Below, piece after piece: positions 7,182 to 16,898 of a stretch of 64,000 bases of DNA. Location of the stretch: contig NZ_JAUHHD010000001.1 of the NCBI RefSeq assembly GCF_030410515.1, positions 186,001-250,000 on the forward strand, written 5' to 3'. The notes beneath the pieces are model-generated. The model was not told where the DNA came from. It saw only the letters and a program-made list of their open reading frames with translations, and did no database searches. The position numbers and the translations under genes are program-made. This DNA is from Arthrobacter sp. YD4 (GTDB lineage: Bacteria; Actinomycetota; Actinomycetes; Actinomycetales; Micrococcaceae). Position 1 is the first letter of the stretch; every line of letters starts with the position of its first letter.

Positions 7182-8432
7182 ATGGACGCTTTCGCACTCA
7201 TTCTTGCCCTCCTGATGCTGCTCATCGGGGCCGCCGCCGGCGGCGGTTTCGCCTTCGTCGTACTCCGCCGCCGCTCGGCTGGCCTCGAGCAGGACTTCGA
7301 CGGGCTGTCCGCCCGGCTTTCCGAGACCACGGCCCTGCTTGCCGCGGCCGACGCCGAACGCCGGCTCCTCGCGGCGCAGAACCGCGAGCTGGGCGACGCG
7401 CGGGCGCAGGACGGCAGTGTGCTGCGCGCCCTGGCGCCCGTGGCGGAGAAGCTTTCCGCCGTGCAGCAGCAGGTCTCGCTGCTGGAGCGGGACCGCCTTG
7501 AGCAGTATGGCCAGCTCGCCCAGCAGCTGCAGGAAGCCAGGCTCTCGGATGAGCAGCTGCTGCGCTCCACCCACGCCCTGGAATCCGCCCTGCGGTCGAA
7601 CAGTGCGCGCGGCCAGTGGGGCGAGGTGCAGCTGCGCCGCGTCGTCGAGGCGGCCGGCATGCTGCGGCACGTGGACTTCCACGAGCAGGTCCACAGCAGC
7701 GGCCCGGACACCGCCGTCCGGCCGGACCTCGTGGTCCAGCTCCCCGGCGCGAAGCAACTCGTGGTGGACGCCAAGGTCCCGCTAACCGCCTACCTTGAGG
7801 CGCAGGAACTCGGCGCCTCCGGCCGGGCCGGCCACGCCTCAGCGGGGACCGCGGGGCAGGGCCCGTTGCTGGCGGCGCACGCCAAGGCGCTGAAGTCCCA
7901 TGTGGATGCGCTGAGCGGCAAGAAGTACTGGGACATCCCCGGCAACGCCCCGGAACTGGTGATCTGTTTCCTGCCGGCCGAATCCATCCTGGCCGCGGCC
8001 CTGACGGCTGATCCGGCCCTGCTGGACTACGCCCTGTCCCGCAACGTGGTGCTGGCCTCCCCCGGCACGCTGCTGGCCGTCCTGAAGTCCGTGGCCTTCA
8101 CCTGGCGGCAGGACGTGCTGACCGACAGCGCGCGGGAGCTGTTCGAACTGGCCCAGCAGCTTTACGAGCGGATGGGCACCCTGGGCGAGAACGTCTCCAA
8201 GCTGGGTTCCTCACTCAAGACGTCCGTGGACCGCTACAACTCGATGGTGGGAACCCTTGAGGCCCGGGTGCTGCCGACGGCGCGCAAACTCAATGCCATG
8301 GACACCGCCGGGCTCGCCGCACCGGTCACCGTCGAGGTGACACCGCGCTCCGTGGCCGCGCCGGAGCTCCAGTACGAGGCCCCCGCCGTGGCCGCAGCCG
8401 GACCGGCCGAAGCGGGAGAGTCCGCTGCCTAG
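7182..8432 (+). CDS. rmuC: DNA recombination protein RmuC
   Basis: 416 residues from the ATG at 7182 (MDAFALIL), preceded by GAAGGC; an earlier in-frame ATG would place the membrane span internally and lies in the ychF promoter region. An N-terminal transmembrane segment (residues 3-25) is followed by a long coiled coil rich in Ala, Leu, Gln and Arg (30-125). The conserved RmuC nuclease-like domain follows, with GQWGEVQLRRVVEAAGM, PDLVVQLPG and the VVDAKVPLTAY core that resembles a PD-(D/E)xK fold. The alanine-rich tail is variable. RmuC limits inversions at short inverted repeats. The gene converges on ispH with 15 bases between stops. Confidence 0.95.
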   Translation: MDAFALILALLMLLIGAAAGGGFAFVVLRRRSAGLEQDFDGLSARLSETTALLAAADAERRLLAAQNRELGDARAQDGSVLRALAPVAEKLSAVQQQVSLLERDRLEQYGQLAQQLQEARLSDEQLLRSTHALESALRSNSARGQWGEVQLRRVVEAAGMLRHVDFHEQVHSSGPDTAVRPDLVVQLPGAKQLVVDAKVPLTAYLEAQELGASGRAGHASAGTAGQGPLLAAHAKALKSHVDALSGKKYWDIPGNAPELVICFLPAESILAAALTADPALLDYALSRNVVLASPGTLLAVLKSVAFTWRQDVLTDSARELFELAQQLYERMGTLGENVSKLGSSLKTSVDRYNSMVGTLEARVLPTARKLNAMDTAGLAAPVTVEVTPRSVAAPELQYEAPAVAAAGPAEAGESAA

Positions 8433-8447
8433 GAATTCGGCTAAGCC

Positions 8448-9539
8448 CTAGGAACCGGCCGCGGGGCGTGACCCGCGGCCGCCCAGGGCGCGGGAAACAT
8501 CGCCGGCCTGCTTGAGCGTGGCCCGCAGTTCCTTGGGCAACGAGAACAGCAGGTCTTCCTCCGCGGTAACGACTTCCTCCACGGTGCCGTAGCCGTAGTC
8601 GGCCAGAAGCCGGAGCACCTCCTGGACCAGGACCTCGGGCACGGAGGCGCCGGAGGTGACGCCGACGGTGGCGACGCCCTCGAACCAGGACTCGTCGACC
8701 TCGTTGGCGAAGTCCACCCGGTAGGAGGCTTTCGCGCCGTACTCCAGGGCCACCTCCACCAGCCGGACAGAGTTGGAGGAGTTGGCCGAACCCACCACGA
8801 TCACCAGGTCTGCCTGCGGCGAGATCTTCTTGATCGCCACCTGCCGGTTGGTGGTGGCGTAGCAGATGTCGTCGCTGGGCGGATCCTGCAGGGTCGGGAA
8901 GCGTTCCTTCAGCAGCCGGACCGTCTCCATGGTTTCGTCAACGCTGAGCGTGGTCTGCGAGAGCCAGATGACCTTCTCCGGGTCCCGGACGGTGACCTTG
9001 TCCACCTCGTGCGGGCCGTTGATGATCTGAATGTGTTCGGGGGCCTCGCCGGCGGTGCCCTCGACCTCCTCGTGGCCGTCGTGGCCGATCAGCAGGATGT
9101 CGAAGTCGTCCTTGGCAAAGCGCACGGCCTCGCGGTGGACCTTGGTCACGAGCGGGCAGGTCGCATCGATGGTGCGAAGGCCGCGGTCCTCGGCGGACTG
9201 CACCACGGAGGGAGCCACGCCGTGCGCGGAGAAGATCACCAGGGCGCCCTCGGGGACCTCGTCGGTTTCGTCGACGAAGATGGCCCCCTTCTCCTCCAGC
9301 GAGCTGACCACGTGGACGTTGTGGACGATCTGCTTCCGCACGTAGACCGGCGGCCCGTAGTGCTCGAGCGCCTTTTCCACGGCGATCACGGCGCGGTCAA
9401 CGCCTGCGCAGTAACCGCGCGGGGCCGCCAGCAGCACGCGCTTTGGCCCGGAAACGGGGGCCGCGGCCAGGATTTCCTCCGGCGAACGCCGCCGGCGCGG
9501 AACGGAGGGCATCGGAATGGAAACAGCGGTGGACGTCAT
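8448..9539 (-). CDS. ispH: 4-hydroxy-3-methylbut-2-enyl diphosphate reductase
   Basis: 363 residues. It is the last enzyme of the methylerythritol phosphate isoprenoid pathway, reducing HMBPP to IPP and DMAPP with a 4Fe-4S cluster. The three cluster cysteines are visible as Cys44 ([10 protein letters not shown]), Cys128 ([11 protein letters not shown]) and Cys226 ([11 protein letters not shown]). The conserved HEEVEG and [10 protein letters not shown] motifs that bind diphosphate are present. The N-terminus carries about 25 extra residues before the core, typical for actinobacteria. It follows a membrane-protein gene on the same strand by 22 bases and may be cotranscribed with it. Confidence 0.97.
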   Translation of the reverse strand: MTSTAVSIPMPSVPRRRRSPEEILAAAPVSGPKRVLLAAPRGYCAGVDRAVIAVEKALEHYGPPVYVRKQIVHNVHVVSSLEEKGAIFVDETDEVPEGALVIFSAHGVAPSVVQSAEDRGLRTIDATCPLVTKVHREAVRFAKDDFDILLIGHDGHEEVEGTAGEAPEHIQIINGPHEVDKVTVRDPEKVIWLSQTTLSVDETMETVRLLKERFPTLQDPPSDDICYATTNRQVAIKKISPQADLVIVVGSANSSNSVRLVEVALEYGAKASYRVDFANEVDESWFEGVATVGVTSGASVPEVLVQEVLRLLADYGYGTVEEVVTAEEDLLFSLPKELRATLKQAGDVSRALGGRGSRPAAGS

Positions 9540-9561
9540 GTCCCCATGTTACCGGTGTTCG

Positions 9562-10428
9562 CTACGGCCGGGCCGTGGGCCGCCTGCGCGGGGCGACGAC
9601 GCGGAGCACGATGCCGGCCACCAGCAGCGCACCGCCGGCTACCAGGGCGGCGATGATCCACTGCCCGAAGTTCGCGGTGGCGGCGTCTACGAATTCGCGC
9701 TTGAAGATGCCCGCGACGTCGTTGCCGCCCGAGGTCGCCAGGACAGCCTTCCCGGCCAGGTCCGAGCCGAACTTCCACACCGCTGCCAGCACGAGCGCGC
9801 CCAGGCCCATACCGGCCAGAACGGTCCACTTGCGGCGGGCAGCGACAAAAGCCAGGAGGAAGGCGATGGCCGCCCCCACTGCCACGGGCGTTCCCATCGG
9901 TGCATAGGCGGACACGCGTTCGATCATCTGGCGCTGGCTGGATTGCCCGATGTTGATCCGGACCGTGTCGGGGGCCTTCAGCGTTAGGGGCAGCGGGGAA
10001 GCCTCGGTGATCCGTTTCACCACCAGACCCACCAACGGTGCGACGTCGAGGGTCAGTGAGGTAGCGCCGTCGGTTTCCGGGGGCAGGGTCGACGGGTCCG
10101 CAAAGCTCAGCCGGTGACTGCGGCGGAGAGTCTCCGCCCAGGCATCCGCGTAGCCCGGAGCGGTGGTGAGGGACTTCGCCGCGTCGGTCAGGATCGGTTT
10201 GATCAGGTTGGCGAGCGCGTCCGGGAGCTGCTGCTGGCCGGTGCCGATGCCGTTCACCGCCGCCGTCGCCAGGCCCTGCTGGAAGGCGGGATCCTTGCCC
10301 AGCGGAGCGGTGAGGGCAACAAACCCGTCCTCCTGGACGATGTTGCGGTCCACCCAGAGGGCGGGGACGGCGACCGCGGACAAGGCCAGGCCGATCAGTA
10401 CGGCGATGGCCGAGACAAAAGTGCGCAC
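9562..10428 (-). CDS. Integral membrane protein of unknown function
   Basis: 288 residues from a GTG start with AGGAG six bases upstream; an ATG eleven codons earlier lacks a ribosome site. One N-terminal hydrophobic span (VSAIAVLIGLALSAVAVPALW) leads to an extracytoplasmic region of about 150 residues with no recognised motif. Three further spans are at about 185-205, 212-228 and 262-285, and the C-terminus is Arg/Pro-rich. Proteins of this plan are common next to ispH or xseA in Arthrobacter-type genomes. It is divergent from xseA and upstream of ispH. No function can be read from the sequence. Confidence 0.8.
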   Translation of the reverse strand: MRTFVSAIAVLIGLALSAVAVPALWVDRNIVQEDGFVALTAPLGKDPAFQQGLATAAVNGIGTGQQQLPDALANLIKPILTDAAKSLTTAPGYADAWAETLRRSHRLSFADPSTLPPETDGATSLTLDVAPLVGLVVKRITEASPLPLTLKAPDTVRINIGQSSQRQMIERVSAYAPMGTPVAVGAAIAFLLAFVAARRKWTVLAGMGLGALVLAAVWKFGSDLAGKAVLATSGGNDVAGIFKREFVDAATANFGQWIIAALVAGGALLVAGIVLRVVAPRRRPTARP

Positions 10429-10655
10429 GAAAGTCTCCTGGTGGGTTGGGAGTGAAGCCATCCTACGGGTGAGCCCGGGCGGACGGTAAAACCACCGCGC
10501 GCCCCGCCACTAGGAGGCCTGCCGTTATAAAGTCGGACGCCGCTGGTATTGCTATGGATAGAGTTGAAGCCGGCCCCGCCGCCGGAATCGTTCCGCGACC
10601 ACCACCGAAGGACCCGCAACCATGCACCTGGCACCCCGCGTCGACAGCCGCCGGC

Positions 10656-11942
10656 ATGTCTGAGGAGACCGCCGAGGCCTCTACGCTGCCGGCCACTGCC
10701 GCCGGTACCAGCCCGGACAATCCGTGGCCGCTGCAGTTGCTCTCCCAGAAGCTGAAGGGCTACATCGACCGGGCACCGTCGGCGTGGGTGGAGGGACAGG
10801 TCATCGAACTGAACCGCCGCGGCTCCAACGCCTACCTGACCCTCCGGGACATCGACGCGGAGATCTCCCTGCCGGCGTCGGTCTGGAGCAGCGTCCTGGA
10901 CCGGCAGGCGACCCCGCTGGAGCGCGGCTCACGCGTCGTGGCCCTGATCAAGGCCGAGTTCTGGCTGAAGACCGGCCGGCTGAACATGTCGGTCAAAGAC
11001 ATCCGCCCGGTGGGGCTCGGTGACCTGCTGGCGCGGATCGAGCGGCTCCGCCAGGCGCTGGCCGCCGAGGGGCTCTTTGCCGAATCCCGCAAGAAACGGC
11101 TGCCGCTCCTGCCCCACCGGATCGGGCTGATCACCGGCCGGGACTCGGACGCCAAGAAGGATGTGCTCCGCAACGCGGCGTTGCGCTGGCCCGCCGTCGA
11201 GTTCGAAGTCCGTGAGGTCGCCGTCCAGGGCAACACCGCCCTCGCGCAGGTCCTCGGCGCGCTCCGCGAGCTCGACGCCCATCCGGGGGTGGACGTGATC
11301 GTGATCGCCCGCGGCGGCGGCTCCCTGGAGGATCTCCTGCCGTTCAGCAGCGAGGAGCTCATCCGCGCCGTCTCCGCGGCGTCGACCCCGGTGGTCAGCG
11401 CGATCGGCCACGAGGCGGACCGGCCCATCCTCGACGACGTCGCCGACCTGCGCGCCTCCACCCCCACCGACGCCGCCAAGCGGATCGTGCCCGATGTGGC
11501 GGAGGAACTCGCCCGGGTCCGGCAGGCCCGCGACCACCTGCGGCGCGGCGTCGGCCGGCTGGTCGACCGCGAAACGGACCGGCTGGCATCGCTGCGGTCC
11601 CGGCCCGTCCTCTCCGCCCCGGAGGGGATGATCACCACCCGCCACGACGACGTCGAGCGGCTCAAGAACCGCTCGCACTCCGCGATCACCACGGCGGTGG
11701 TCCGCGCCGCGGACCAGCTGGTGCATCTCAAAGCGCAAATCCGGGCCCTGTCCCCGCAGAAAACCCTGGACCGCGGCTATGCCGTGGTCCAGTTGGACGA
11801 CGGCATCGTCGACCCCGGGGCCCGGCACGAGGTCATCCGCTCCCCCGAGGAGGCCCCGGACGGCACCGCCCTGGCCATCCGGGTGGCCGGCGGAAAATTC
11901 ACCGCCCGGTCCACCGGCGGCGCCGAACCCACCGACGACTAA
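10656..11942 (+). CDS. xseA: Exodeoxyribonuclease VII large subunit
   Basis: 428 residues from the ATG giving MSEETAEAS; a longer frame back to 10554 reads Pro-rich sequence without homology. An N-terminal OB-fold domain ([22 protein letters not shown]) binds single-stranded DNA. The catalytic domain contains [40 protein letters not shown] and [28 protein letters not shown] helical C-terminal region carries the RGYAVVQ motif. With XseB it degrades single-stranded DNA from both ends. xseB follows after 26 bases. Confidence 0.96.
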   Translation: MSEETAEASTLPATAAGTSPDNPWPLQLLSQKLKGYIDRAPSAWVEGQVIELNRRGSNAYLTLRDIDAEISLPASVWSSVLDRQATPLERGSRVVALIKAEFWLKTGRLNMSVKDIRPVGLGDLLARIERLRQALAAEGLFAESRKKRLPLLPHRIGLITGRDSDAKKDVLRNAALRWPAVEFEVREVAVQGNTALAQVLGALRELDAHPGVDVIVIARGGGSLEDLLPFSSEELIRAVSAASTPVVSAIGHEADRPILDDVADLRASTPTDAAKRIVPDVAEELARVRQARDHLRRGVGRLVDRETDRLASLRSRPVLSAPEGMITTRHDDVERLKNRSHSAITTAVVRAADQLVHLKAQIRALSPQKTLDRGYAVVQLDDGIVDPGARHEVIRSPEEAPDGTALAIRVAGGKFTARSTGGAEPTDD

Positions 11943-11968
11943 CCCAACAGACCACCAGGAGAACCACC

Positions 11969-12211
11969 ATGGCAGCGGACAGCGCGGCAACGCCCACCAC
12001 CCACACCGACCTCGACGCCCTCAGCTACGAGGAGGCCCGCGAACAGCTCGTCGCGGTCGTCGGCAAGCTGGAAGCCGGCGGGGTCAGCCTCGAAGACTCA
12101 CTCGCCCTGTGGGAACGCGGCGAGGCACTGGCCAAGCGCTGCGAGCAGTGGCTGGAGGGTGCCCGGAAGCGCCTGGCCGCCGCAAAGGAGCAGGCGGCCG
12201 ACGAGGGCTAG
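11969..12211 (+). CDS. xseB: Exodeoxyribonuclease VII small subunit
   Basis: 80 residues, ATG preceded by AGGAGAACCACC. The conserved [45 protein letters not shown] helices are complete; several copies coat the large subunit. It overlaps the convergent ppk2 gene by four bases at the 3' end. Confidence 0.95.
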   Translation: MAADSAATPTTHTDLDALSYEEAREQLVAVVGKLEAGGVSLEDSLALWERGEALAKRCEQWLEGARKRLAAAKEQAADEG

Positions 12212-13062
12212 GAGCGCCGGACCAGCTCCCGCTCCATGTCCAGGTCGATCTCCGGGGCGGGCCACTGCAGGGCCAGGGACTCCAGCGCGTCCAGCAGGAG
12301 CTGCTGCACGGCGATCCGGGCGTACCACTTCTTGTTCGCCGGCACCACGTGCCAGGGCGCGTGCTCGGTGCTGGTCCGCTCAAAGGCAGCCTGGTAGGCG
12401 TCCATGTAGTCGTCCCAGAAGGCCCGCTCCTTGAGGTCGTTGCCGCTGTACTTCCAGTGCTTGGCCGGATCGTCCAGGCGGGCGAGCAGGCGCTGCTGCT
12501 GCTCGTCCCGGCTGATGTGCAGCATCACCTTGACGATCTTGGTGCCTGCCGCGGCCTGCCGGGCCTCAAATTCGTTGATGGCCCGGTAGCGGCGGTCCAG
12601 TTCCTCGGCGTCGGCCCAGCGGTGCACCCGGTGGATCAGGACGTCCTCGTAGTGGGAACGGTCGAAGACGCCGACCATCCCGGCCGCCGGCACCTCCTTC
12701 TCGATCCGCCACAGAAAATCGTAGGACTGCTCCTCGGGCGTGGGTGCCTTGAAGGATTTCAACTGCACGCCCTGCGGGTTCATCTGGCCCATGACGTGGT
12801 TGACGATCCCGCCTTTGCCGGCGGTGTCCATCGCCTGCAGGACCAGCAGGACCCGCTTCTTGCCACCGGCGCGTGACTCCGCGAAGAGCTGCTCCTGGAG
12901 CCGGGTCAGCTTGCCGTCCAGTTCGCCGAGCAGGGTCTCGCCCGCGGCCTTGTCGCCGCTGTACCCGGGGGTGGCGCCGGGGTCCACATCGCCCAGAATG
13001 AACTTCTTGCCCGCCCTCAGCAACTCGGCGGGATGTTTCTCAAAGTTCACAGCGTATGCCAT
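12208..13062 (-). CDS. Polyphosphate kinase 2 family protein
   Basis: 284 residues. The PPK2 domain is complete, with Walker [10 protein letters not shown], the lid arginine region [14 protein letters not shown], Walker [13 protein letters not shown] and the conserved [21 protein letters not shown] and [16 protein letters not shown] segments. These cytoplasmic enzymes move phosphate between polyphosphate and nucleotides. The single-domain length and N-terminal extension fit the class that phosphorylates AMP, ADP or GDP using polyP; the exact class is not certain. It lies upstream of no obvious partner and converges on xseAB. Confidence 0.92.
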   Translation of the reverse strand: MAYAVNFEKHPAELLRAGKKFILGDVDPGATPGYSGDKAAGETLLGELDGKLTRLQEQLFAESRAGGKKRVLLVLQAMDTAGKGGIVNHVMGQMNPQGVQLKSFKAPTPEEQSYDFLWRIEKEVPAAGMVGVFDRSHYEDVLIHRVHRWADAEELDRRYRAINEFEARQAAAGTKIVKVMLHISRDEQQQRLLARLDDPAKHWKYSGNDLKERAFWDDYMDAYQAAFERTSTEHAPWHVVPANKKWYARIAVQQLLLDALESLALQWPAPEIDLDMERELVRRS

Positions 13063-13131
13063 TACAGCCTCATTCCGGTCCGGGCAGCCGGCCGCCGCGA
13101 CGGGTGTCCGGCGGCGCTGCTGACCCGAATC

Positions 13132-14352
13132 CTAGTTGCCCTTGTAGCGGCTGAGGAAGTCCGCCATGCGGTTGATGGCTTCCTCCAGGTCCTTGACGTT
13201 GGGCAGCGTGACCATGCGGAAGTGGTCCGGGCGCACCCAGTTGAAGGCCCGGCCGTGGGAGACCAGGATCTTCTGCTGCCGGAGCAGGTCCAGCACAAAC
13301 TTCTCGTCGTCCCGGATGTGGTAAACCTCGGGGTCCAGTTTGGGGAACAGGTACATGGCACCGCGGGCCTGCTGGGTGCTCACGCCGGGAATGGCGTTGA
13401 GCATGTCGTAGGCCTTATTGCGCTGTTCCAGCAGCCGGCCGCCGGGCAGGATGAGATCGTTGATGCTCTGGTACCCGCCGAGGGCGGTCTGGATGGCGTG
13501 CTGGGCCGGGACGTTGGCGCAGAGCCGCATGTTGGCCAGCAGGTTGATGCCCTCGAGGTAGTCCGCGGCGTTCTTCTTCGGCCCGGAGATGGCCATCCAG
13601 CCGGCTCGGAACCCGCAGACGCGGTAGGCCTTGGACAGTCCGCTGAAGGTCAGGCAGAGCACGTCATCCCCGGTGAGGCTGGCCATGTTCACGTGGACGG
13701 CGTCTTCATAGAGGATCTTCTCGTAGATCTCGTCGGCGAAGAGTACCAGGCCGTGCTTTTCGGCCAGGGCCACGATCTTCTTCAGCGTCTCCTCGGGGTA
13801 GACGGCGCCCGTGGGGTTGTTGGGGTTGATCACCACGATGCCCTTGGTGCGCGGGCTGATCTTGGCTTCCAGGTCCTCCAGGTCCGGCTGCCAGCCGGAC
13901 TCCTCGTCGCAGAGGTAGTGGACGGGCTTGCCGCCGGCGAGGGCGACGGAGGCGGTCCACAGCGGGTAGTCCGGCGTCGGGATCAGCACCTCGTCGCCGT
14001 CGTCGAGCAGGGCCATCAGGGACATGGTGATCAGTTCACTGACACCGTTGCCGAGGTAGATGTCGTCCACGTGGATGTTCTGGATGCCGCGGGTCTGGTA
14101 GTACTGCGAGACGGCGGTGCGGGCGGAGAAGATGCCGCGGGAATCGCTGTAGCCCTGGGCGTGCGGCAGATGGCGGATCATGTCCACCAGGATCGCGTCC
14201 GGCGCTTCGAAACCAAACGGGGCCGGGTTTCCGATGTTCAGTTTGAGGATGCGGTGACCCTCTGCCTCCATCTGCTGGGCGGCCTGAAGAATCGGTCCAC
14301 GGATGTCGTAGAGGACATTATGAAGCTTGGTGGACTGCTGGATTTCTGCCAT
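13132..14352 (-). CDS. PLP-dependent alanine/aspartate-type aminotransferase
   Basis: 406 residues of the class I aminotransferase fold. The cofactor lysine is Lys241 in TFSGLSKAYRVCGFRAGWM, and the motifs NPNNPTGAVY (176-185) and FADEIYEKILY that contact PLP are present. Overall it resembles the E. coli AlaA / mycobacterial AspC group that makes alanine from pyruvate and glutamate, and which in actinobacteria is often annotated as aspC or alaT. It ends next to ppk2 on the same strand, 69 bases apart. The substrate is inferred from overall similarity only. Confidence 0.9.
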   Translation of the reverse strand: MAEIQQSTKLHNVLYDIRGPILQAAQQMEAEGHRILKLNIGNPAPFGFEAPDAILVDMIRHLPHAQGYSDSRGIFSARTAVSQYYQTRGIQNIHVDDIYLGNGVSELITMSLMALLDDGDEVLIPTPDYPLWTASVALAGGKPVHYLCDEESGWQPDLEDLEAKISPRTKGIVVINPNNPTGAVYPEETLKKIVALAEKHGLVLFADEIYEKILYEDAVHVNMASLTGDDVLCLTFSGLSKAYRVCGFRAGWMAISGPKKNAADYLEGINLLANMRLCANVPAQHAIQTALGGYQSINDLILPGGRLLEQRNKAYDMLNAIPGVSTQQARGAMYLFPKLDPEVYHIRDDEKFVLDLLRQQKILVSHGRAFNWVRPDHFRMVTLPNVKDLEEAINRMADFLSRYKGN

Positions 14353-14432
14353 CCATCAAATATGCCATAAGGGTGATGGACTTCCCCTGAGACTTGCCTC
14401 ACAGCCCGTCACGACCATACGGACCAACGGCA

Positions 14433-14472
14433 GCGGCCGCCGGGCCCCCGTCATCCGGGTCCCGGCGGCCGC
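14433..14472 (-). terminator. Terminator of the quaternary-amine ABC operon
   Basis: A 12-bp perfect GC stem pairs 14433-14444 with 14461-14472 across a 16-base loop that can itself pair. It lies 22 bases beyond the stop of the substrate-binding protein gene, the last gene of the operon. No long T-run follows, which is common in GC-rich actinobacteria. Confidence 0.65.
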
Positions 14473-14494
14473 CGTCGTCAGAGTGTGGCGCCGT

Positions 14495-15457
14495 CTACTT
14501 GACGATGCCCTTGTCCTTCAGCCACGCCGCAGCGGCGTCCTTCGGGTTCTGCTTCTGGCTGCCGCTGACCGCCCGGTTGAGGTTGATCAGGTCGTCGGTG
14601 GTGAGCTGCTTGGAGACGGCGTTCAGCGCTTCCTTGGCCTTGTCCGTCATCTTCGCCTTGTTGTACAGGGGCAGGACCTGCTGGGCGATGAAGTTGTTCT
14701 TCGGGTCCTCCAGCACCACCAGGTCGTTGTCCGCGATGGCGGGGGTGGTGGTGTAGATGTCGGCTACCTGGACCTGGTCGGAGAGCAGTGCCTTGACCGT
14801 CAGGGGGCCGCCGCCGTCGCTGAACGGTTCCAGCTTCTTGGGCTCGCAGTTGTAGTTCTTCTTCAGGCCCGGGAGGCCGTAGGCGCGCTCGGCGAACGTC
14901 GCGGGGGCGCCGACGACGATCTCGTTGCAGACCTTGGCCAGGTCCTCGATGGACTTCAGCTTGTACTTCTCCGCGGTGGCCTTGGTGACCACCATGGCGT
15001 CCTTGTCCTCGGCCTTGGACGCGTCCAGCACGGCCAGGCCGTCGGGCAGCTTGCCGGGCAACGCCTTGGCGATGTCGTCCGCGGAGACCTCGGTGGCTTC
15101 CTTGTTTACGTACAGCAGGAGGTTGCCGGTGTAGTCCGGGACCACGTCCACCGAGCCGTCCTGGACGGCCTTGAAGTACACCTCGCGGGAGCCGATGTTC
15201 GGCTTGGTGGTGGCGGTGACGCCGGCCGCGTTCAGGGCACCGGCGTACAGTTCGGCGATGATCTGGCTCTCGGTGAAGTCGGCCGAGCCGATCACCAGGG
15301 ATCCGCCGGCGCCGCCGGTGGAACCGCCGCTGGCTGGCGCAGAGGACAGCGGGTTGGACGAGCCGCCGCAGGCGGACAGCGCCAGGGCCAGGCCGACACC
15401 GGTGGCCAGGGCGCCGAATGCGCGCCTGCCGAGGGCTCGTTGGCGGTTTTCCTTCAT
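14495..15457 (-). CDS. Glycine betaine/quaternary-amine ABC transporter, substrate-binding lipoprotein
   Basis: 320 residues, ATG with GGAGG upstream. The signal peptide ends in lipobox LSAC (Cys30) followed by a Ser/Gly linker, so the protein is anchored outside the membrane. The mature domain is OpuAC/ProX-type: IGSADFTESQIIAELYAGAL, NIGSREVYFKAVQDGSVDVVPDYTGNLL, and a late TVKALLSDQVQVADIYTTTPAI. It delivers betaine, choline or carnitine-like osmoprotectants; which one is not readable. The start overlaps the stop of the upstream permease by four bases, closing a four-gene operon. Confidence 0.92.
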   Translation of the reverse strand: MKENRQRALGRRAFGALATGVGLALALSACGGSSNPLSSAPASGGSTGGAGGSLVIGSADFTESQIIAELYAGALNAAGVTATTKPNIGSREVYFKAVQDGSVDVVPDYTGNLLLYVNKEATEVSADDIAKALPGKLPDGLAVLDASKAEDKDAMVVTKATAEKYKLKSIEDLAKVCNEIVVGAPATFAERAYGLPGLKKNYNCEPKKLEPFSDGGGPLTVKALLSDQVQVADIYTTTPAIADNDLVVLEDPKNNFIAQQVLPLYNKAKMTDKAKEALNAVSKQLTTDDLINLNRAVSGSQKQNPKDAAAAWLKDKGIVK

Positions 15458-16200
15458 GATGTACCTCCTTGAAGAACAGGCTCCGCGGTCGCGGGGTCTG
15501 TGAGATCAACCGTGGCCTGCTGGCCGCGGTTTGGTGTGCGGGCGGCGCCCCGGACGAGGAAGAGCCGCTGGAACAGGGCCAGGACGAGGTCGACGGCGAT
15601 CGCCAGGACGGCGATCAGCAGCGAGCCGCCGAGCATTTGGGGGAAGTCGGAAAGCACCAGCCCGTCGAAGAGGTAGCGCCCCAGGCCGCCGAGGTTGATG
15701 TACGCGACCACCGAGACGGTGGCGATGACCTGCAGCACGCCGGTGCGGAACCCGCCGAACATGACGGGCAGGGCGTTGGGGAACTCGGCCCGGAACAGCA
15801 CCTGAAGTTCGGTCATGCCCATCGCGCGGGCGGCGTCAACCACGTTTCGGTCCACGCTGGAGATGCCGGCATAGGTGCCGGCCAGCAGGGGCGGGACGGT
15901 CAGGATCACGAGGGCCCAGACCGGAGGCATCAGCCCGATTCCCGCCAGCAGGACAAAAAGCGTCAGCAGGCCCAGGGTGGGCAGGGCGCGCAGCGCGCCG
16001 GCGAGGGCGACGACGGCCACCCGGCCGCGTCCGGTGTGGCCGACGTACAGGCCCACGGGCACGGCGATGGCCACGGCGATCAGCATGACCAGGCCGGTGT
16101 ATTGCAGGTGCTCGGCCAGGCGCACGGGAATCCCGGTGCTGCCGGACCAGTGGTCCGGGTCTGCCAGCCACGCGAAAGTATCGGAGAAGACGTTGCTCAT
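15454..16200 (-). CDS. Quaternary-amine ABC transporter permease (second)
   Basis: 248 residues with about six membrane spans. The MetI-like fold shows the coupling loop DAARAMGMTELQVLFRAEFPNALPVMFGGFRTGVLQVIATVSV that docks on the ATPase. OpuCB/OpuCD and ProW proteins share this layout. Both ends overlap neighbouring genes by four bases. Paired with the next permease it forms the heterodimeric channel. Confidence 0.92.
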   Translation of the reverse strand: MSNVFSDTFAWLADPDHWSGSTGIPVRLAEHLQYTGLVMLIAVAIAVPVGLYVGHTGRGRVAVVALAGALRALPTLGLLTLFVLLAGIGLMPPVWALVILTVPPLLAGTYAGISSVDRNVVDAARAMGMTELQVLFRAEFPNALPVMFGGFRTGVLQVIATVSVVAYINLGGLGRYLFDGLVLSDFPQMLGGSLLIAVLAIAVDLVLALFQRLFLVRGAARTPNRGQQATVDLTDPATAEPVLQGGTS

Positions 16201-16898
16201 GCGCTGGCCTCCACGGTGGCCGCGCTGCCGCGGGCTGTCCGCCCGGGGCCGTCCGGCTTCGCCCCGGCGGCGCGGGCCCAGGGGGTCAGGAGGCGTTCGA
16301 GCAGCACCAGGAGGGCGTCCATTACGAGCGCGAGGATGAGGATGGCGATGATGCCCACCATCACCTCGGTGACGAAGTCGCGCTGCAGGCCGGCCGTGAA
16401 CAGCATGCCGAGGTTTCCGATGCCCAGCAGCGCCGCGACGCTGACCAGCGAGATGTTGCTGACCGAGACCACCCGAAGGCCGGCGAACATCACGGGCAGG
16501 GACAGCGGCAGGTCGATCTGCAGGAAACGGGCCAGCGGCTTGAAGCCCATGGCGACGGCGGCCTGCTGCAGGTCATCGTCCACCGAATCGAAGGCGTCGA
16601 GGGCGGCACGGACCAGGAGCGCCACCGCGTAGATAGTCAGCGCGACGATCACGTTGAGCGGGTCCAGGATCCTGGTGCCGATCACGGTGGGCAGAATGAT
16701 GAACAGCGCGAGGGAGGGAATGGTGTAGAGCAGGGACGAGGCCGTGAGGACCACGGCCCGGAGGGTGCTGCTGCGTCGCGCCAGCTGGGCCAGCGGGATC
16801 GCGATCAGCAGGCCCAGGACCATCGGCACCACCGCGAGCACAAGGTGCTGGCCCGCGAGGGTGAAGACGGTTCCGCTGTTGGCCAGGAACCATTCCAT
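16197..16898 (-). CDS. Quaternary-amine ABC transporter permease (first)
   Basis: 233 residues with about five or six spans beginning at residue 20. The MetI-type coupling loop is QQAAVAMGFKPLARFLQIDLPLSLPVMFAGLRVVSVSNISLVSVAALLG. The IGTRILDPLN and LGNLGMLF segments are typical of OpuCB-type subunits. The gene begins one base inside the stop codon of the ATPase gene, so translation is coupled. It has a short Ala/Gly-rich cytoplasmic tail. Confidence 0.92.
   Translation of the reverse strand: MEWFLANSGTVFTLAGQHLVLAVVPMVLGLLIAIPLAQLARRSSTLRAVVLTASSLLYTIPSLALFIILPTVIGTRILDPLNVIVALTIYAVALLVRAALDAFDSVDDDLQQAAVAMGFKPLARFLQIDLPLSLPVMFAGLRVVSVSNISLVSVAALLGIGNLGMLFTAGLQRDFVTEVMVGIIAILILALVMDALLVLLERLLTPWARAAGAKPDGPGRTARGSAATVEASA

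Noticed and set aside
10554..10655. Upstream extension of XseA
   Set aside because: Pro-rich translation without family similarity; the ATG at 10656 gives the usual XseA N-terminus.
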